The notes below the pieces were generated by a model. The model did not search any database and was not told the DNA's origin. It worked only from the letters and a program-made list of their open reading frames with translations. From assembly GCF_000633455.1 (NCBI RefSeq), contig NZ_AYMG01000006.1, positions 1 through 64,000 on the forward strand: a DNA stretch of 64,000 nucleotides, in the 5' to 3' direction. This document shows positions 52,732 to 61,605 of this stretch, piece by piece. The first letter of the stretch is position 1. Each line of letters starts with the position of its first letter. Origin of the DNA: Pedobacter jeongneungensis. Its GTDB lineage: Bacteria > Bacteroidota > Bacteroidia > Sphingobacteriales > Sphingobacteriaceae. A program made the translations under genes and the position numbers.

Positions 52732-54426
52732 TTATTTGGGACAATCGGTAGGTAATTTTTTATCTGCAGAAACATCTTTCAGATTAGCTAAATTAAAACC
52801 ATTTACCTCAGCATCTGTAATACCATATTTTGTTTTTATATTATTATAAGATTTATTTAATACTCCTTTGTAAATATCAAATAAATTTACCCCGTTAATT
52901 AATGGGTCTGTCGGAGTATCACCAGGATTATCTAACCCATACAATGCGGCCATTTGGTATTCCTTATCAGAGTAAGCCGAACCATTTATATCCTTTAAGA
53001 TACCCCAAATCTTATCGAAATATGTTTCCAGCATTATAGAATGATCCCTGAAATTGTTATCGACGGCCGAAGTTTTTGCAATATCTTCGAAATTAACAAT
53101 ATTAATGGCCCAGGTAGAATAGCGTTCTATATCTATAGGGTGGCTAAATTTCCCCATTTGAAGGTAATAATTAATATAGGCATGCCCGGTTTCGTGTATG
53201 GCTGTTACTTGTAGCAACAATTGTGATGCATTACTGATGGCCGCCTGATTAAATTGGATTTTCGAACTCGTTGCCGTAACCTGACCCGTGTGGGCTAAAC
53301 TATATTTTGTTTTACCATCAGGTGTACTAGCACCATAATCTTGTACAGAAGAATCATATTCCAAATTTGGGAAACCCTGCATAACAAAAGTTGTACCATC
53401 TGGAAATTTAACTTCCTCGAAAGGTTGAATCAGTTTAGCATATGCCTGGTTGGTTTCTAACTTGTTTAATACTTCCTTTACCATACATGGGTAATCCTTT
53501 AGGAGATTATCGTATTTAACCTCACTCTTTGGTACGCCTCCATCTCCATTACCACCTTCGCCCCCACCAGTATCAATTGGTTCAGGTGGATCTGGAAACC
53601 ACTTATCTTCGCAAACAACTCCTTCATCAGAATCAACTAGTGAATAAGTATCTCCGCAAGTTGACTGGGGCCAACTGCAGGTAGCACTGAATACGATATT
53701 CACTATTCCGCCACACCAGCTGGGTGCCAATGAAGAATATGTACAATTCCGAACTACCTGATTACATTCTTGCTGCCAATATGAAGTAGTACCTTTAACC
53801 GACTGCATTTTTTTTATTGCAAGCACTCCTTTTTTCTGATAGGAATCGCTGAGGTGCCCATTCGCATAATCTAATATGTAGTTTTGTCCGTTCTGCAGGC
53901 TGGATAGTATGAGATTTCCAGTAAACAATTTCAAATCAAATTCCTTTGTATTCTTACCTATCTTTTCATTTGGATTGGCTTTTGGATCATAGTAGAAAGC
54001 TTTGTAAAATTCCGATTCATTTTTAACCATCAGGTATAATTTACCGTTAACCTGCTTTGCAAGTTCAGCTTTCCCGTTAACCACCACCTGGCCCAGCAAT
54101 TGATAAAAAACATAAGAAACACTATCATTTACCACCTGAATATGGGGATGTTCCCAATCTGGACTCCATGATAGTTTATCGCTCTGATCAGGTTGAAGCT
54201 TTTGCTGAAGTTTTTGCTTTTCATAGGAATCCTTAATGGCATTTAAACGTGTTTTCAAATCCGGTGAATTTACAGAGAGGGTCTTAATTTCACCAGAATC
54301 GCTGACTAACCTGTCTTTAGCACAACGAGCGGCGATTATTCCGATAAATAAGAGCAGGCAGAAGCTTGCGCTTTTAACAAGAGAGCTCTTTTTTCGATAG
54401 GCTCCCATCCTTTTTTTAGTTTTCAT
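52732..54426 (-). CDS. Array protein C2: lipoprotein with HExxH C-terminal domain
   Basis: A 564-residue exported protein. A hydrophobic segment ends at a lipobox-like IIAARC (Cys35). An N-terminal domain (about 40-205) is followed by a cysteine-rich domain (about 210-282, with seven cysteines, including WQQECNQ and CSWPQSTCGD), a Pro/Gly linker DTGGGEGGNGDGG (286-298) and a C-terminal domain. That domain has HETGH at 411-415 and a later DHSIMLETYF that may give further ligands, so a zincin-type metallopeptidase is likely though unproven. The first 285 residues are nearly identical to C1, and the rest is not. No family name can be given. Confidence 0.78.
   Translation of the reverse strand: MKTKKRMGAYRKKSSLVKSASFCLLLFIGIIAARCAKDRLVSDSGEIKTLSVNSPDLKTRLNAIKDSYEKQKLQQKLQPDQSDKLSWSPDWEHPHIQVVNDSVSYVFYQLLGQVVVNGKAELAKQVNGKLYLMVKNESEFYKAFYYDPKANPNEKIGKNTKEFDLKLFTGNLILSSLQNGQNYILDYANGHLSDSYQKKGVLAIKKMQSVKGTTSYWQQECNQVVRNCTYSSLAPSWCGGIVNIVFSATCSWPQSTCGDTYSLVDSDEGVVCEDKWFPDPPEPIDTGGGEGGNGDGGVPKSEVKYDNLLKDYPCMVKEVLNKLETNQAYAKLIQPFEEVKFPDGTTFVMQGFPNLEYDSSVQDYGASTPDGKTKYSLAHTGQVTATSSKIQFNQAAISNASQLLLQVTAIHETGHAYINYYLQMGKFSHPIDIERYSTWAINIVNFEDIAKTSAVDNNFRDHSIMLETYFDKIWGILKDINGSAYSDKEYQMAALYGLDNPGDTPTDPLINGVNLFDIYKGVLNKSYNNIKTKYGITDAEVNGFNLANLKDVSADKKLPTDCPK
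53571..54426 (-). repeat. Duplicated 5' part of the C genes, copy 2
   Basis: Partner of 50814-51678. The boundary lies at CCCCCACCAGTATCAATTGG, within the codons of the Gly-rich linker. Confidence 0.85.
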
Positions 54427-54441
54427 AATTGTTAGATTGGG

Positions 54442-55287
54442 TTATAAATTATTCGATTTGAAGAAACAACCAGCGTTTGCTTTTTGATATAGCAGCTTAT
54501 AGTGGCGAAAGCTGAAAGAACAGGCGTCACCGCCTTCATTATCAGATTGATACACTGGCTTTAATAGCAAGTTTTTGAAGAAGATTAAACCTTGAAAAGG
54601 CTCATTTTTTGGGCATAGCGATGCCAATACGTTAAAAAATATACTTTTCCGCATGTTTTATTTGAATGAAATAATTTTAACTTTAGGCCATACGATTCCA
54701 TCCACCTACTTTTAGAAGCAGCAGAAATCGTAATTCCGCAGGCCAATAAACATCCTGATCTACTGGCGGGCGATTAAAACCTTTTTTATTAAATAAGAAA
54801 ATTAGAGCTGAAAATGCCCTATAAACAACAGTTATGACCTTAATAAATTAACTGTTGTTATAGGGCAAAAAAGTACTCAAACAGGACTTTTTGGCTTTAA
54901 AGGGTATAACCAATTAAAAGGGCATTTCTGTGGAATACTAACATGGGACGTAGGATGATTTTGGGATATGGGAAAAGCAGGAAAGCTGCCTTGATAAAAG
55001 GCAAACGGATTGTTAATTACGTTTGTTTCCTGTCTCATTTTTAATATATAATAATGGCGTAACGAAAAAGGCAAATGCACAAACCTTCTAAAATGATAAC
55101 AGACATAACATGTTAAACATAATTAAGCTGCTATCCCGATTAACGGTAAAGGCCTTACTGGCTTAAATCCCTTATTGATACTTTGTTATTAAATCAAATA
55201 TAAAAAAATAATTTAAAATACGGTAATATATAACCGCAAATATTTTAAATAAGTTGGAGACTTTGAGCTTCGAACTATTTAACCTCG
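54442..55287. other. Intergenic region with one long hairpin, no convincing gene
   Basis: Two frames of 67-70 codons here (54442-54654 and 54877-55080, minus) have poor composition and share an F-S-F/L-R-H-Y string that looks repeat-derived, so I do not call them. GCCCTATAAACAACAGTTA at 54816-54834 pairs with TAACTGTTGTTATAGGGC at 54849-54866 (one bulge, 14-base loop), a stable unexplained hairpin without a T run. Confidence 0.5.
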
Positions 55288-55512
55288 ATGATTAAGAAGG
55301 AAAGCTCAATTATTCAGAATAATTTCGGTTTCAATTTGAAGAAAATTAGAAACAGTAAGGGCTTGAGTTTACGTGCAATGGCAAGAAACTGCGACATTGA
55401 CGATAGCAATATTTCTAAAATCGAGAATGGTAAATTTGATGTTCAGTTATCTACCATCTTTGAACTGGCCAAAGGGCTCGATATCCATCCGAAAGATTTA
55501 TTGGATTTTTAA
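55288..55512 (+). CDS. Xre-family helix-turn-helix regulator
   Basis: A 74-residue single-domain HTH_3 protein: FNLKKIRNSKGLSLRAMARN followed by the recognition helix DDSNISKIENGKF and VQLSTIFELAKGLDIHPKDLLDF. Small Xre proteins often control an adjacent mobile or defence gene. The GHKL ATPase gene converges on it 79 bases away, which may be coincidental. Confidence 0.9.
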   Translation: MIKKESSIIQNNFGFNLKKIRNSKGLSLRAMARNCDIDDSNISKIENGKFDVQLSTIFELAKGLDIHPKDLLDF

Positions 55513-55591
55513 ACATTAGGTAGCTTTTTCAAGCTATGCAATAAAGATTGCTTCATAGCTAATGATTATACACATAATAGTTATGATAAAA

Positions 55592-56872
55592 TTACGATAC
55601 TAAACTTTTATTCAAAAGTAGTAAAGCCAGTTCATCATATTCTTCGGTTTCCAGCTCCATCAATCCATTAAATAGTTCGAACAACTGAACATGTTGATTT
55701 GAGTGCAACAAAAGATCGATCAAACGAACTAAAGTCTTTTTCTGATCGGTATTTAAGCTGCTGAACAACTTAGGCTCTATCTCGTACAAAGCTTTAATTA
55801 AATTTATCAGTGCTGGTTTCTTTAATTGTTTTTCACTTTCATTGGCATAAACAGGAAATATTTCATCCTGTTCGTAAGTTTCGATCAGTCGACTTGCATA
55901 TTCTTTTAAAAAAGGTTTACGCTTTTCTTTAAGGTACACAGTAAGTTCTTTAATTAAAAAACGGTATTCAGGAGAAGATTTAGCTGCGCCGAATATGGCC
56001 ACCTGTCCTTCGTTTTCGAAACTCTTAAAATCAAAATCCCTGAAAAAATCGCTGTCAATATAAATGCTATGGAAATAATCGTCACTTTTTTTATTCAATG
56101 TGGTATAATCTTTATAAATCTCTTCCCCTCCTGCCAGAAAATAATATTTAGATAATTCTTTATGAAGGTTTTCTTTCCAGTGCACATATTTAATCTTAAA
56201 AGTAACCGAGGTATCTGGATAAAAAAGATTAAACTCTTCTAATGTTCTTACATTACTGCTAAAATCCAAAGTTTCGCCATTTACGATAATTAAATAGTTT
56301 TTATGCTTGTTCAGTTCGATAAACCAGCAAAACTCATTGATCAGATAAGGCAATACCAGTTCTTTCATTTCTTGCTCCCCAATACGAAGGTTGGTAAAAG
56401 AGACTGTGGTTCCTGTATTACCAGTAATTGTTGGCTTAGCGGTAAAATCGTGACTATAACTATTTAAGCCGCCAGTACTAATGTTTATTTCACCGTAACG
56501 AAAGCCCTGCTCAGATTGGTAAGTGGTTTGCCAGGTGGCATCATGCGCAAAGGTAAAAAAGGTAAGCCGCCCTACCCCGTTACGCCCATGCATTTTTGAA
56601 GTGTGTTTTGGTGCTACAATTTGCAGTGATTTTTCTGATTCGTAAAAGGGATCGAATTTTTGCTGTAAACGCTCAAAATTAATCCCATAGCCATTATCAG
56701 CAATGGTTAAACTTTCTAAAAGCCCAAGGGCATTGGCAACATAATCTATTTCTATGGTATCGGCATTGGCATCAAAACCATTCCAGATATACTCGGCAAT
56801 AGCCTGTTTCTCGTTATAGTTTTTCAGTACCTTTTGTATTCCTTTTGAAGTGATGTTAACCTTTACCGACAT
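55592..56872 (-). CDS. Orphan GHKL (Hsp90/MutL/MORC-like) ATPase
   Basis: A 426-residue cytoplasmic protein. The Bergerat ATP site is complete: IAEYIWNGFDANAD with Asn31 and Asp34, ADNGYGI at 58-64, GRNGVGRLTFF near residue 100 and GTTVSF near 160. A transducer-like middle follows, and the tail is helical. There is no HisKA domain, so it is not a histidine kinase. It resembles the MORC/Hsp90-type stand-alone GHKL proteins, some of which occur in restriction or defence contexts; nothing else here proves such a role. A TATATTTG promoter box is 20 bases upstream. Confidence 0.82.
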   Translation of the reverse strand: MSVKVNITSKGIQKVLKNYNEKQAIAEYIWNGFDANADTIEIDYVANALGLLESLTIADNGYGINFERLQQKFDPFYESEKSLQIVAPKHTSKMHGRNGVGRLTFFTFAHDATWQTTYQSEQGFRYGEINISTGGLNSYSHDFTAKPTITGNTGTTVSFTNLRIGEQEMKELVLPYLINEFCWFIELNKHKNYLIIVNGETLDFSSNVRTLEEFNLFYPDTSVTFKIKYVHWKENLHKELSKYYFLAGGEEIYKDYTTLNKKSDDYFHSIYIDSDFFRDFDFKSFENEGQVAIFGAAKSSPEYRFLIKELTVYLKEKRKPFLKEYASRLIETYEQDEIFPVYANESEKQLKKPALINLIKALYEIEPKLFSSLNTDQKKTLVRLIDLLLHSNQHVQLFELFNGLMELETEEYDELALLLLNKSLVS

Positions 56873-56892
56873 ATACTTACTAAATTAATTAG

Positions 56893-56900
56893 CAAATATA
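56893..56900 (-). promoter_or_regulatory. -7 promoter box of the GHKL ATPase gene
   Basis: Minus strand TATATTTG, 20 bases before the start codon at 56872. The expected -33 TTTG is not seen. Confidence 0.4.
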
Positions 56901-56979
56901 TTATTTAATCTGGTGATTGGAAGTGACAGAAGCTATAAGTTTTAAACATCTTTAGTTCCGTTCAAAATTAAATTAACAA

Positions 56980-58596
56980 TTACTCATCACGCTGACTAAA
57001 ATGCCTGCGCAGTTTTTCTTCCTCCAGATCGAGCAGTTCTAACTGTTCTTTGATCAACTGATCATTAATCTGTTCCTTTTTATTTAGGCCTTTTAGTAAG
57101 GTCCGCTGTTCTGTCATGATATCTTCGAGCGCTAAACGGTAATCGTGGTAAAAATCTTCGGCCCTCTTCGGGTTTTCTTCCTTCTCCCAATCCCTAAGCA
57201 ATTCCATTTCGGCTTCGATGCGGATTTTTATCGACCTGATCATATCATTATGCTCAAGCGCATCATGATATTTTTCATCCAGGATTTTGAGCGATAGCAT
57301 GGATAATTTCTTCCTCACCATCTGTTTTTGCTGTTCAAAAGAAACGGTATAGTCGGGATCGGGCATATCCACCCACTTAATGAGCCAGGGCAATGTTAAA
57401 CCCTGTAATACCAGTGTAACCAATATTACACTAAAGGTTATAAACAGGATCAGGTTGCGCTGAGGAAAGGCTTCGCCTGATTTTAAAGCCACGGGAATAG
57501 AAAGTGCGGCTGCTAAAGAAACCACACCCCGCATACCTGCCCAACCAAAAAGCAATGGTGCTTTCCAATCAGGGTTTGGATCTGCTGTGGTAATGTAACG
57601 ACTAATAAAGCGGGTAAAAAACAAGGCACCATAAGTACTGGCCAATCGCCCCAGAATTAAAACCATGCAAATAATGGCACTATAACGGATAGCGGGCAAA
57701 AGGCCTTCGCTGCCCAATCCATGTATAATTACAGGAAATTCTAAACCAATTAACAAGAAAACAAAACCGTTTAGGACAAAAGCAACTGCTTCCCAAACAT
57801 TAATACCCTGCAAACGGCTCCGATGGGTAAGAATACGGTTTCTTTGAGAAGATAGGAACAAACCTCCGCTTACTACTGCCAACACTCCCGAAAAGTGAAA
57901 TTCCTCCGCTGTCATATACATTACATAGGGCGTTAAAAAAGTAAGGATGATATCAATGTTCGTAGTTGTTGGCAACCATCGGTGCAAGGCATAAAAAACA
58001 AGTGCTACCCCAATACCGATTAAAATTCCCATCACAATCACCATTACGAAGTTGCCGGCAGCCTCGGTAAATACAAAACTTCCGGTCATTACCGCAGCCA
58101 GCGCAAAGCGGAAAACCACCAAACTTGACGCATCGTTCAGCAAACTTTCTCCTTCCAAAATGGTGGTGAGCCTTTTGGGTACTTTAACATTTTTAAGAAT
58201 GGCTGAAGCAGATACCGCATCCGGCGGAGAAATGATCCCTCCCAATAAAAATCCAAGGGCCAAAGTAAAGCCCGGAATTAAACTGCTCGAAATTAAAGCA
58301 ACAATGGTGGAGGTGAAAATAACAATTGGAAAAGCAAAACTGCTGATGACCCGCCGCCACTTCCAAAAATCTTTCCACGAGGTATTCCAGGCTGCTTCGT
58401 ATAATAAAGGTGGTAAAAAAATCACAAATATGAGTTCAGGTTCAATCTGGATATCCTGAAGAATAGGTACAAAACTTAAAGCCAGGCCAGCAATAACCAA
58501 TAAAATGGGATAAGCCACATTGATTTTTTGCGCCAGCATTACAACAAAAAGAATTACCGCAAGTAAAAAAGCATATTGTATAATCAGTTGGTGCAT
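56980..58596 (-). CDS. CPA1-family Na+/H+ antiporter
   Basis: A 538-residue inner-membrane antiporter that extrudes Na+ (or K+) for H+. About twelve helices cover residues 1-415. The ion-binding segment is GESLLNDASSLVVFRFALA, the ND pair being the CPA1 electroneutral signature, preceded by GGIISPPDAVSASAIL. A charged cytoplasmic tail of about 110 residues follows (coiled-coil-like, LLDLEEEKLRRHFSQRDE). I start at the ATG of MHQLIIQYAFLL; the longer frame begins at TTG. Confidence 0.93.
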   Translation of the reverse strand: MHQLIIQYAFLLAVILFVVMLAQKINVAYPILLVIAGLALSFVPILQDIQIEPELIFVIFLPPLLYEAAWNTSWKDFWKWRRVISSFAFPIVIFTSTIVALISSSLIPGFTLALGFLLGGIISPPDAVSASAILKNVKVPKRLTTILEGESLLNDASSLVVFRFALAAVMTGSFVFTEAAGNFVMVIVMGILIGIGVALVFYALHRWLPTTTNIDIILTFLTPYVMYMTAEEFHFSGVLAVVSGGLFLSSQRNRILTHRSRLQGINVWEAVAFVLNGFVFLLIGLEFPVIIHGLGSEGLLPAIRYSAIICMVLILGRLASTYGALFFTRFISRYITTADPNPDWKAPLLFGWAGMRGVVSLAAALSIPVALKSGEAFPQRNLILFITFSVILVTLVLQGLTLPWLIKWVDMPDPDYTVSFEQQKQMVRKKLSMLSLKILDEKYHDALEHNDMIRSIKIRIEAEMELLRDWEKEENPKRAEDFYHDYRLALEDIMTEQRTLLKGLNKKEQINDQLIKEQLELLDLEEEKLRRHFSQRDE

Positions 58597-58754
58597 AAAT
58601 ATTTCTGGCTTGGTTCTAAAATACAACTTTTGTATTGAACGGCAAATGGTGGCAGATTGTTCTTTTTTTAAGATTAAATTTGGTTTTTCTATTATAAAGC
58701 CATAATTTCTCCCTTGTAATAGGTCATCCCAACTCTTTTACATTGGTTTAATTA

Positions 58755-60341
58755 ATGAAGACCATTTTCTTTCTTATCGTTTTCATTATCGAAAACAGTC
58801 TGTGCATTGCTCAACCGGTTATCCAGGTAGAGAAGCAATCCTTTGTTAATGTTGGCAGATCAGGATATTATTGGCAGGACAGCCTTGGAAAAGCTTCGTT
58901 CGAGGAGGTAGAGCAGTTTAAAGCAGCACGTTTTTCAAAAGGGACTTCAGCAATCTTTAATGGCGGCACCAGGGGAAAGGTGTGGTGGATGAAGCTCAGG
59001 TTTAAACGGAACAGCCAAACCGAACCTTATCTTTTTATCAGTTATGCCAATATCGATTCTATTAGTTTATATTATCGGGATGCTGAGGGAAAAGTCAGGC
59101 TGATAAGTTCTGGCATGTTTAACCTCAAAAAAAGCGATGCTTTATTGGGTACGGGTTATGCCTTTTCCCTACAGCAGGTTAAAGCACCCGTTGGCGATAT
59201 CTATATCAGGATGCAGGCCATGAATACCCTATTGGTGCCTGCTAAACTGGTTACCGAATCGGTATTGAACCACGCACTTATTAAGGCTTATAGTATCCAA
59301 CTGATTTATGTGGGGATTGCGCTGATGATCCTTATTTTTCATATTTTCATGTACATCATTACGCGGAGCAAACTTTTTGTCCTGTACATCGCCCGTGTTA
59401 TCTTGCTCTACTTTATTGTAATGGTTTGTTACCTGCAGGGTTATGGCTTATTGTTCGGACAAGCAGTAGCCAGCTTTATCCTGGTACATGCCCATTTTTT
59501 TATAGCGCTGGGTTACATCTGCACCATCCTGTTCAACAATCATTTCTTAAAACTTAAACGGCAGTTACCACAGCTTAATAAGATATTTAACGTACTGTTA
59601 TTTGGCTGGAGCATCATACTGATCTGTTCTTTATGGGATGCACGGAGCTTTACCAATTTACTTACGCAGGTATTATTTTTATTAACCTCCTTACTTTTTC
59701 TATTCAGCAGTATTCAGGTTATTATTATACGCGGATATGCCAAAAATAATCCGCTGATATGGTGTTACGTGTTTGGCTGGATTCCGGTAGCCCTGGCTTC
59801 TATTTACCTGGTTTTTTGTTTAATGGCCATCATTCCCTTTCAATCTTATAGTTTCAACCTGCTCACCATGGCTGTGATTGTTGAAGGAATATTGATCAGT
59901 TTAGGGCTTTTTGGACAGCGGTTGAGGTTGTTGGCCCGTCACAACGCACATTTCCGCAAACAACGTATCCTGATGCACGAACAGATGGAAAGCTACCGTA
60001 AACAGCTCAATCAGAAAAACGAAAAACCTGTTGAGCATTTATCGTTAAAAGAGCTCACGGAGCTTGCAAAATCACATGATCCTTCTTTTATGAAAAAGTT
60101 TGAAGAAACAGAGAACCAGTTTATAACAGCATTGCTCCGGATTGCACCACAGCTCCTGCCTGCAGAGTTAGAACTTTGTGCTTATATCAGGTTAAACTTT
60201 GATACCAAAGAAATAGCCCGGACCTGCAAACTGAGTGTACGTGCAGTGGAAAGCCGTAAATACAGGGTACGGAAAAAGTTAGGGATCGACGGAGAAATGA
60301 ATATGCAGTCCTGGATGTCAAACCTAAACAAATCGTCCTAA
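58755..60341 (+). CDS. 7TM-DISM sensor with C-terminal LuxR-type HTH
   Basis: A one-component membrane regulator of 528 residues. Signal peptide, residues 1-19. An extracellular 7TMR-DISMED2 beta domain spans about 40-170 (GKVWWMKLRF, YLFISYANIDSISLYY). Seven helices follow from about 185 to 390. A coiled coil covers about 395-425. The C-terminal HTH is near 475-520 (LPAELELCAYIRLNFDTKE, then KLSVRAVESRKYRVRKKLGI). Such fusions are common in Bacteroidota and are thought to sense carbohydrate or envelope signals. Its targets are unknown; the nearest downstream gene is 540 bases away. Confidence 0.9.
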   Translation: MKTIFFLIVFIIENSLCIAQPVIQVEKQSFVNVGRSGYYWQDSLGKASFEEVEQFKAARFSKGTSAIFNGGTRGKVWWMKLRFKRNSQTEPYLFISYANIDSISLYYRDAEGKVRLISSGMFNLKKSDALLGTGYAFSLQQVKAPVGDIYIRMQAMNTLLVPAKLVTESVLNHALIKAYSIQLIYVGIALMILIFHIFMYIITRSKLFVLYIARVILLYFIVMVCYLQGYGLLFGQAVASFILVHAHFFIALGYICTILFNNHFLKLKRQLPQLNKIFNVLLFGWSIILICSLWDARSFTNLLTQVLFLLTSLLFLFSSIQVIIIRGYAKNNPLIWCYVFGWIPVALASIYLVFCLMAIIPFQSYSFNLLTMAVIVEGILISLGLFGQRLRLLARHNAHFRKQRILMHEQMESYRKQLNQKNEKPVEHLSLKELTELAKSHDPSFMKKFEETENQFITALLRIAPQLLPAELELCAYIRLNFDTKEIARTCKLSVRAVESRKYRVRKKLGIDGEMNMQSWMSNLNKSS

Positions 60342-60884
60342 ATAATATACAAAAATAGCATTTAAAAGTCTTTTACCTTACTTTAACTATTAACTTAACA
60401 AGACCACATAAAACGCTTTACTACAACCAATTGAAGAATGTTGCGTAGAAATGCGTATGAGCTAAAACCAGCTACCGCACCCTCTTTGCATATAGCATAA
60501 AAGAGTGCACACGGTGCGATGCCGTATAAACTAAACGGACTAATCTTTTTGTCTGAATTGCACTCAAATTTTAGCCATGTCGACAGAAACGGTCTTATCC
60601 GGGATGATTTGTTACACGACTGACGGCATGGCTTAGTAAAAACGTTAATTTATCAAATACCATATCCCAGGAAAATGAATCACAATGCTCTTTTATTTTT
60701 ATAACTGTAAACCAACAACTTAAAAACACTGCGTATTACTGCGTAGATAAAAATTTTGATCAGCCTTAAACGCGCTATTCCTTTGTCCCTATCTCTATAA
60801 TGTAACATTTAAAATAATGCTGTGCTGCTTAAGATGTAAATCGGGACAGTTTATCCTTTTGCATAACAGCATATTAAACAAACT
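60342..60884. other. Intergenic region with paired TGCGTA direct repeats
   Basis: There is no gene in this 540-base gap. TGCGTA occurs twice with a ten-base period at 60442-60457 and again at 60730-60745, i.e. TGCGTA-N4-TGCGTA both times. Direct repeats one helical turn apart are typical of activator or response-regulator sites. No promoter box at the standard spacing is evident before the downstream gene. Confidence 0.5.
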
Positions 60885-61202
60885 ATGAAACCAAACAACA
60901 CACCTGCCCAAATTATTGGTTGTATCCAGGAATTTTATGATGGTCGGGAACCTGAAGAAATCTGCGCCGAACTGGCTATTGACAAACCTTTGTTTGATGC
61001 CTGGATAAGAGAGTTTGGAAGCGTTGCCAATGAGCTTTTAGAACTGAGGGATGAAAATGAAGCCCTGCGGAAGATGTTTACCAACCTGAGCCTAGTTAAC
61101 CAGAGCCTGCGCAACTCGCTTGATAGCCTGACCAAATCGGATTCGAAAATTTTTGAATTATTGCTAAAAAAGCGGGGAACCGGCAGCCTCAGTTATCCTT
61201 AA
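60885..61202 (+). CDS. IS3 OrfA-like (transposase_8) protein without OrfB
   Basis: A 105-residue protein with the layout of IS3-family OrfA: an N-terminal helix-turn-helix (IIGCIQEFYDGREPEEICAE, LAIDKPLFDAWIREFG) and a leucine-zipper-like helix with ELRDENEALRKMFTNLSLVN. No OrfB transposase follows, and no terminal inverted repeats are visible. The next gene, nine bases on, is a receiver. It is either an insertion-sequence remnant or a host gene that reuses the OrfA DNA-binding module; the intact frame and the coupling favour the second. Confidence 0.8.
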   Translation: MKPNNTPAQIIGCIQEFYDGREPEEICAELAIDKPLFDAWIREFGSVANELLELRDENEALRKMFTNLSLVNQSLRNSLDSLTKSDSKIFELLLKKRGTGSLSYP

Positions 61203-61211
61203 AACTCTTAA

Positions 61212-61595
61212 ATGCGCTCCTTAAACACACCTAAAATATTAATTATCGAAGATCATCATGCAACGCTTGAAGCGATAAAGATGATCTTCGAATTTGAAGG
61301 CTATACCGTACTCGGGCTTACCAGTACAATAGATTTACATTCGGAAGTAGCGAATTTTGCACCCGACGTAATTTTAATTGATGTATTATTGAACACTACC
61401 GATGGACGGTCGATATGCACCGAGTTAAAATTATCGGTACATGCAGCCATTCCTATATTATTAATGTCATCCAGAAATGGCTTTCAGCACAATTCTTACT
61501 ATAAAGCCCACTGGGATGATTATATAGAAAAACCATTTGAAATGGAAATCATTATCCAAAGGGTAAAAATGCTCATGAGACAAGAAAAACACTAG
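61212..61595 (+). CDS. Stand-alone response-regulator receiver
   Basis: A 127-residue receiver with acidic pocket LIIEDHH, phosphoacceptor Asp57 (ILIDVLLNTTDGRS), switch Ser in LLMSSRN and lysine in DYIEKPFEM. No output domain. It sits nine bases after the OrfA-like gene, so the two are probably one transcript. A receiver plus a separate DNA-binding OrfA-like protein could act as a split regulator; this is speculation. Confidence 0.88.
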   Translation: MRSLNTPKILIIEDHHATLEAIKMIFEFEGYTVLGLTSTIDLHSEVANFAPDVILIDVLLNTTDGRSICTELKLSVHAAIPILLMSSRNGFQHNSYYKAHWDDYIEKPFEMEIIIQRVKMLMRQEKH

Positions 61596-61605
61596 TTATT
61601 TGTGT

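Noticed and set aside
54442..55080. Two frames of about 70 codons on the minus strand
   Set aside because: Both carry a repeat-like F-S-F/L-R-H-Y string, have unusual composition and no start context; treated as non-coding.
60885..61202. Complete IS3 insertion sequence
   Set aside because: No OrfB with DDE residues and no terminal inverted repeats are visible on either side.
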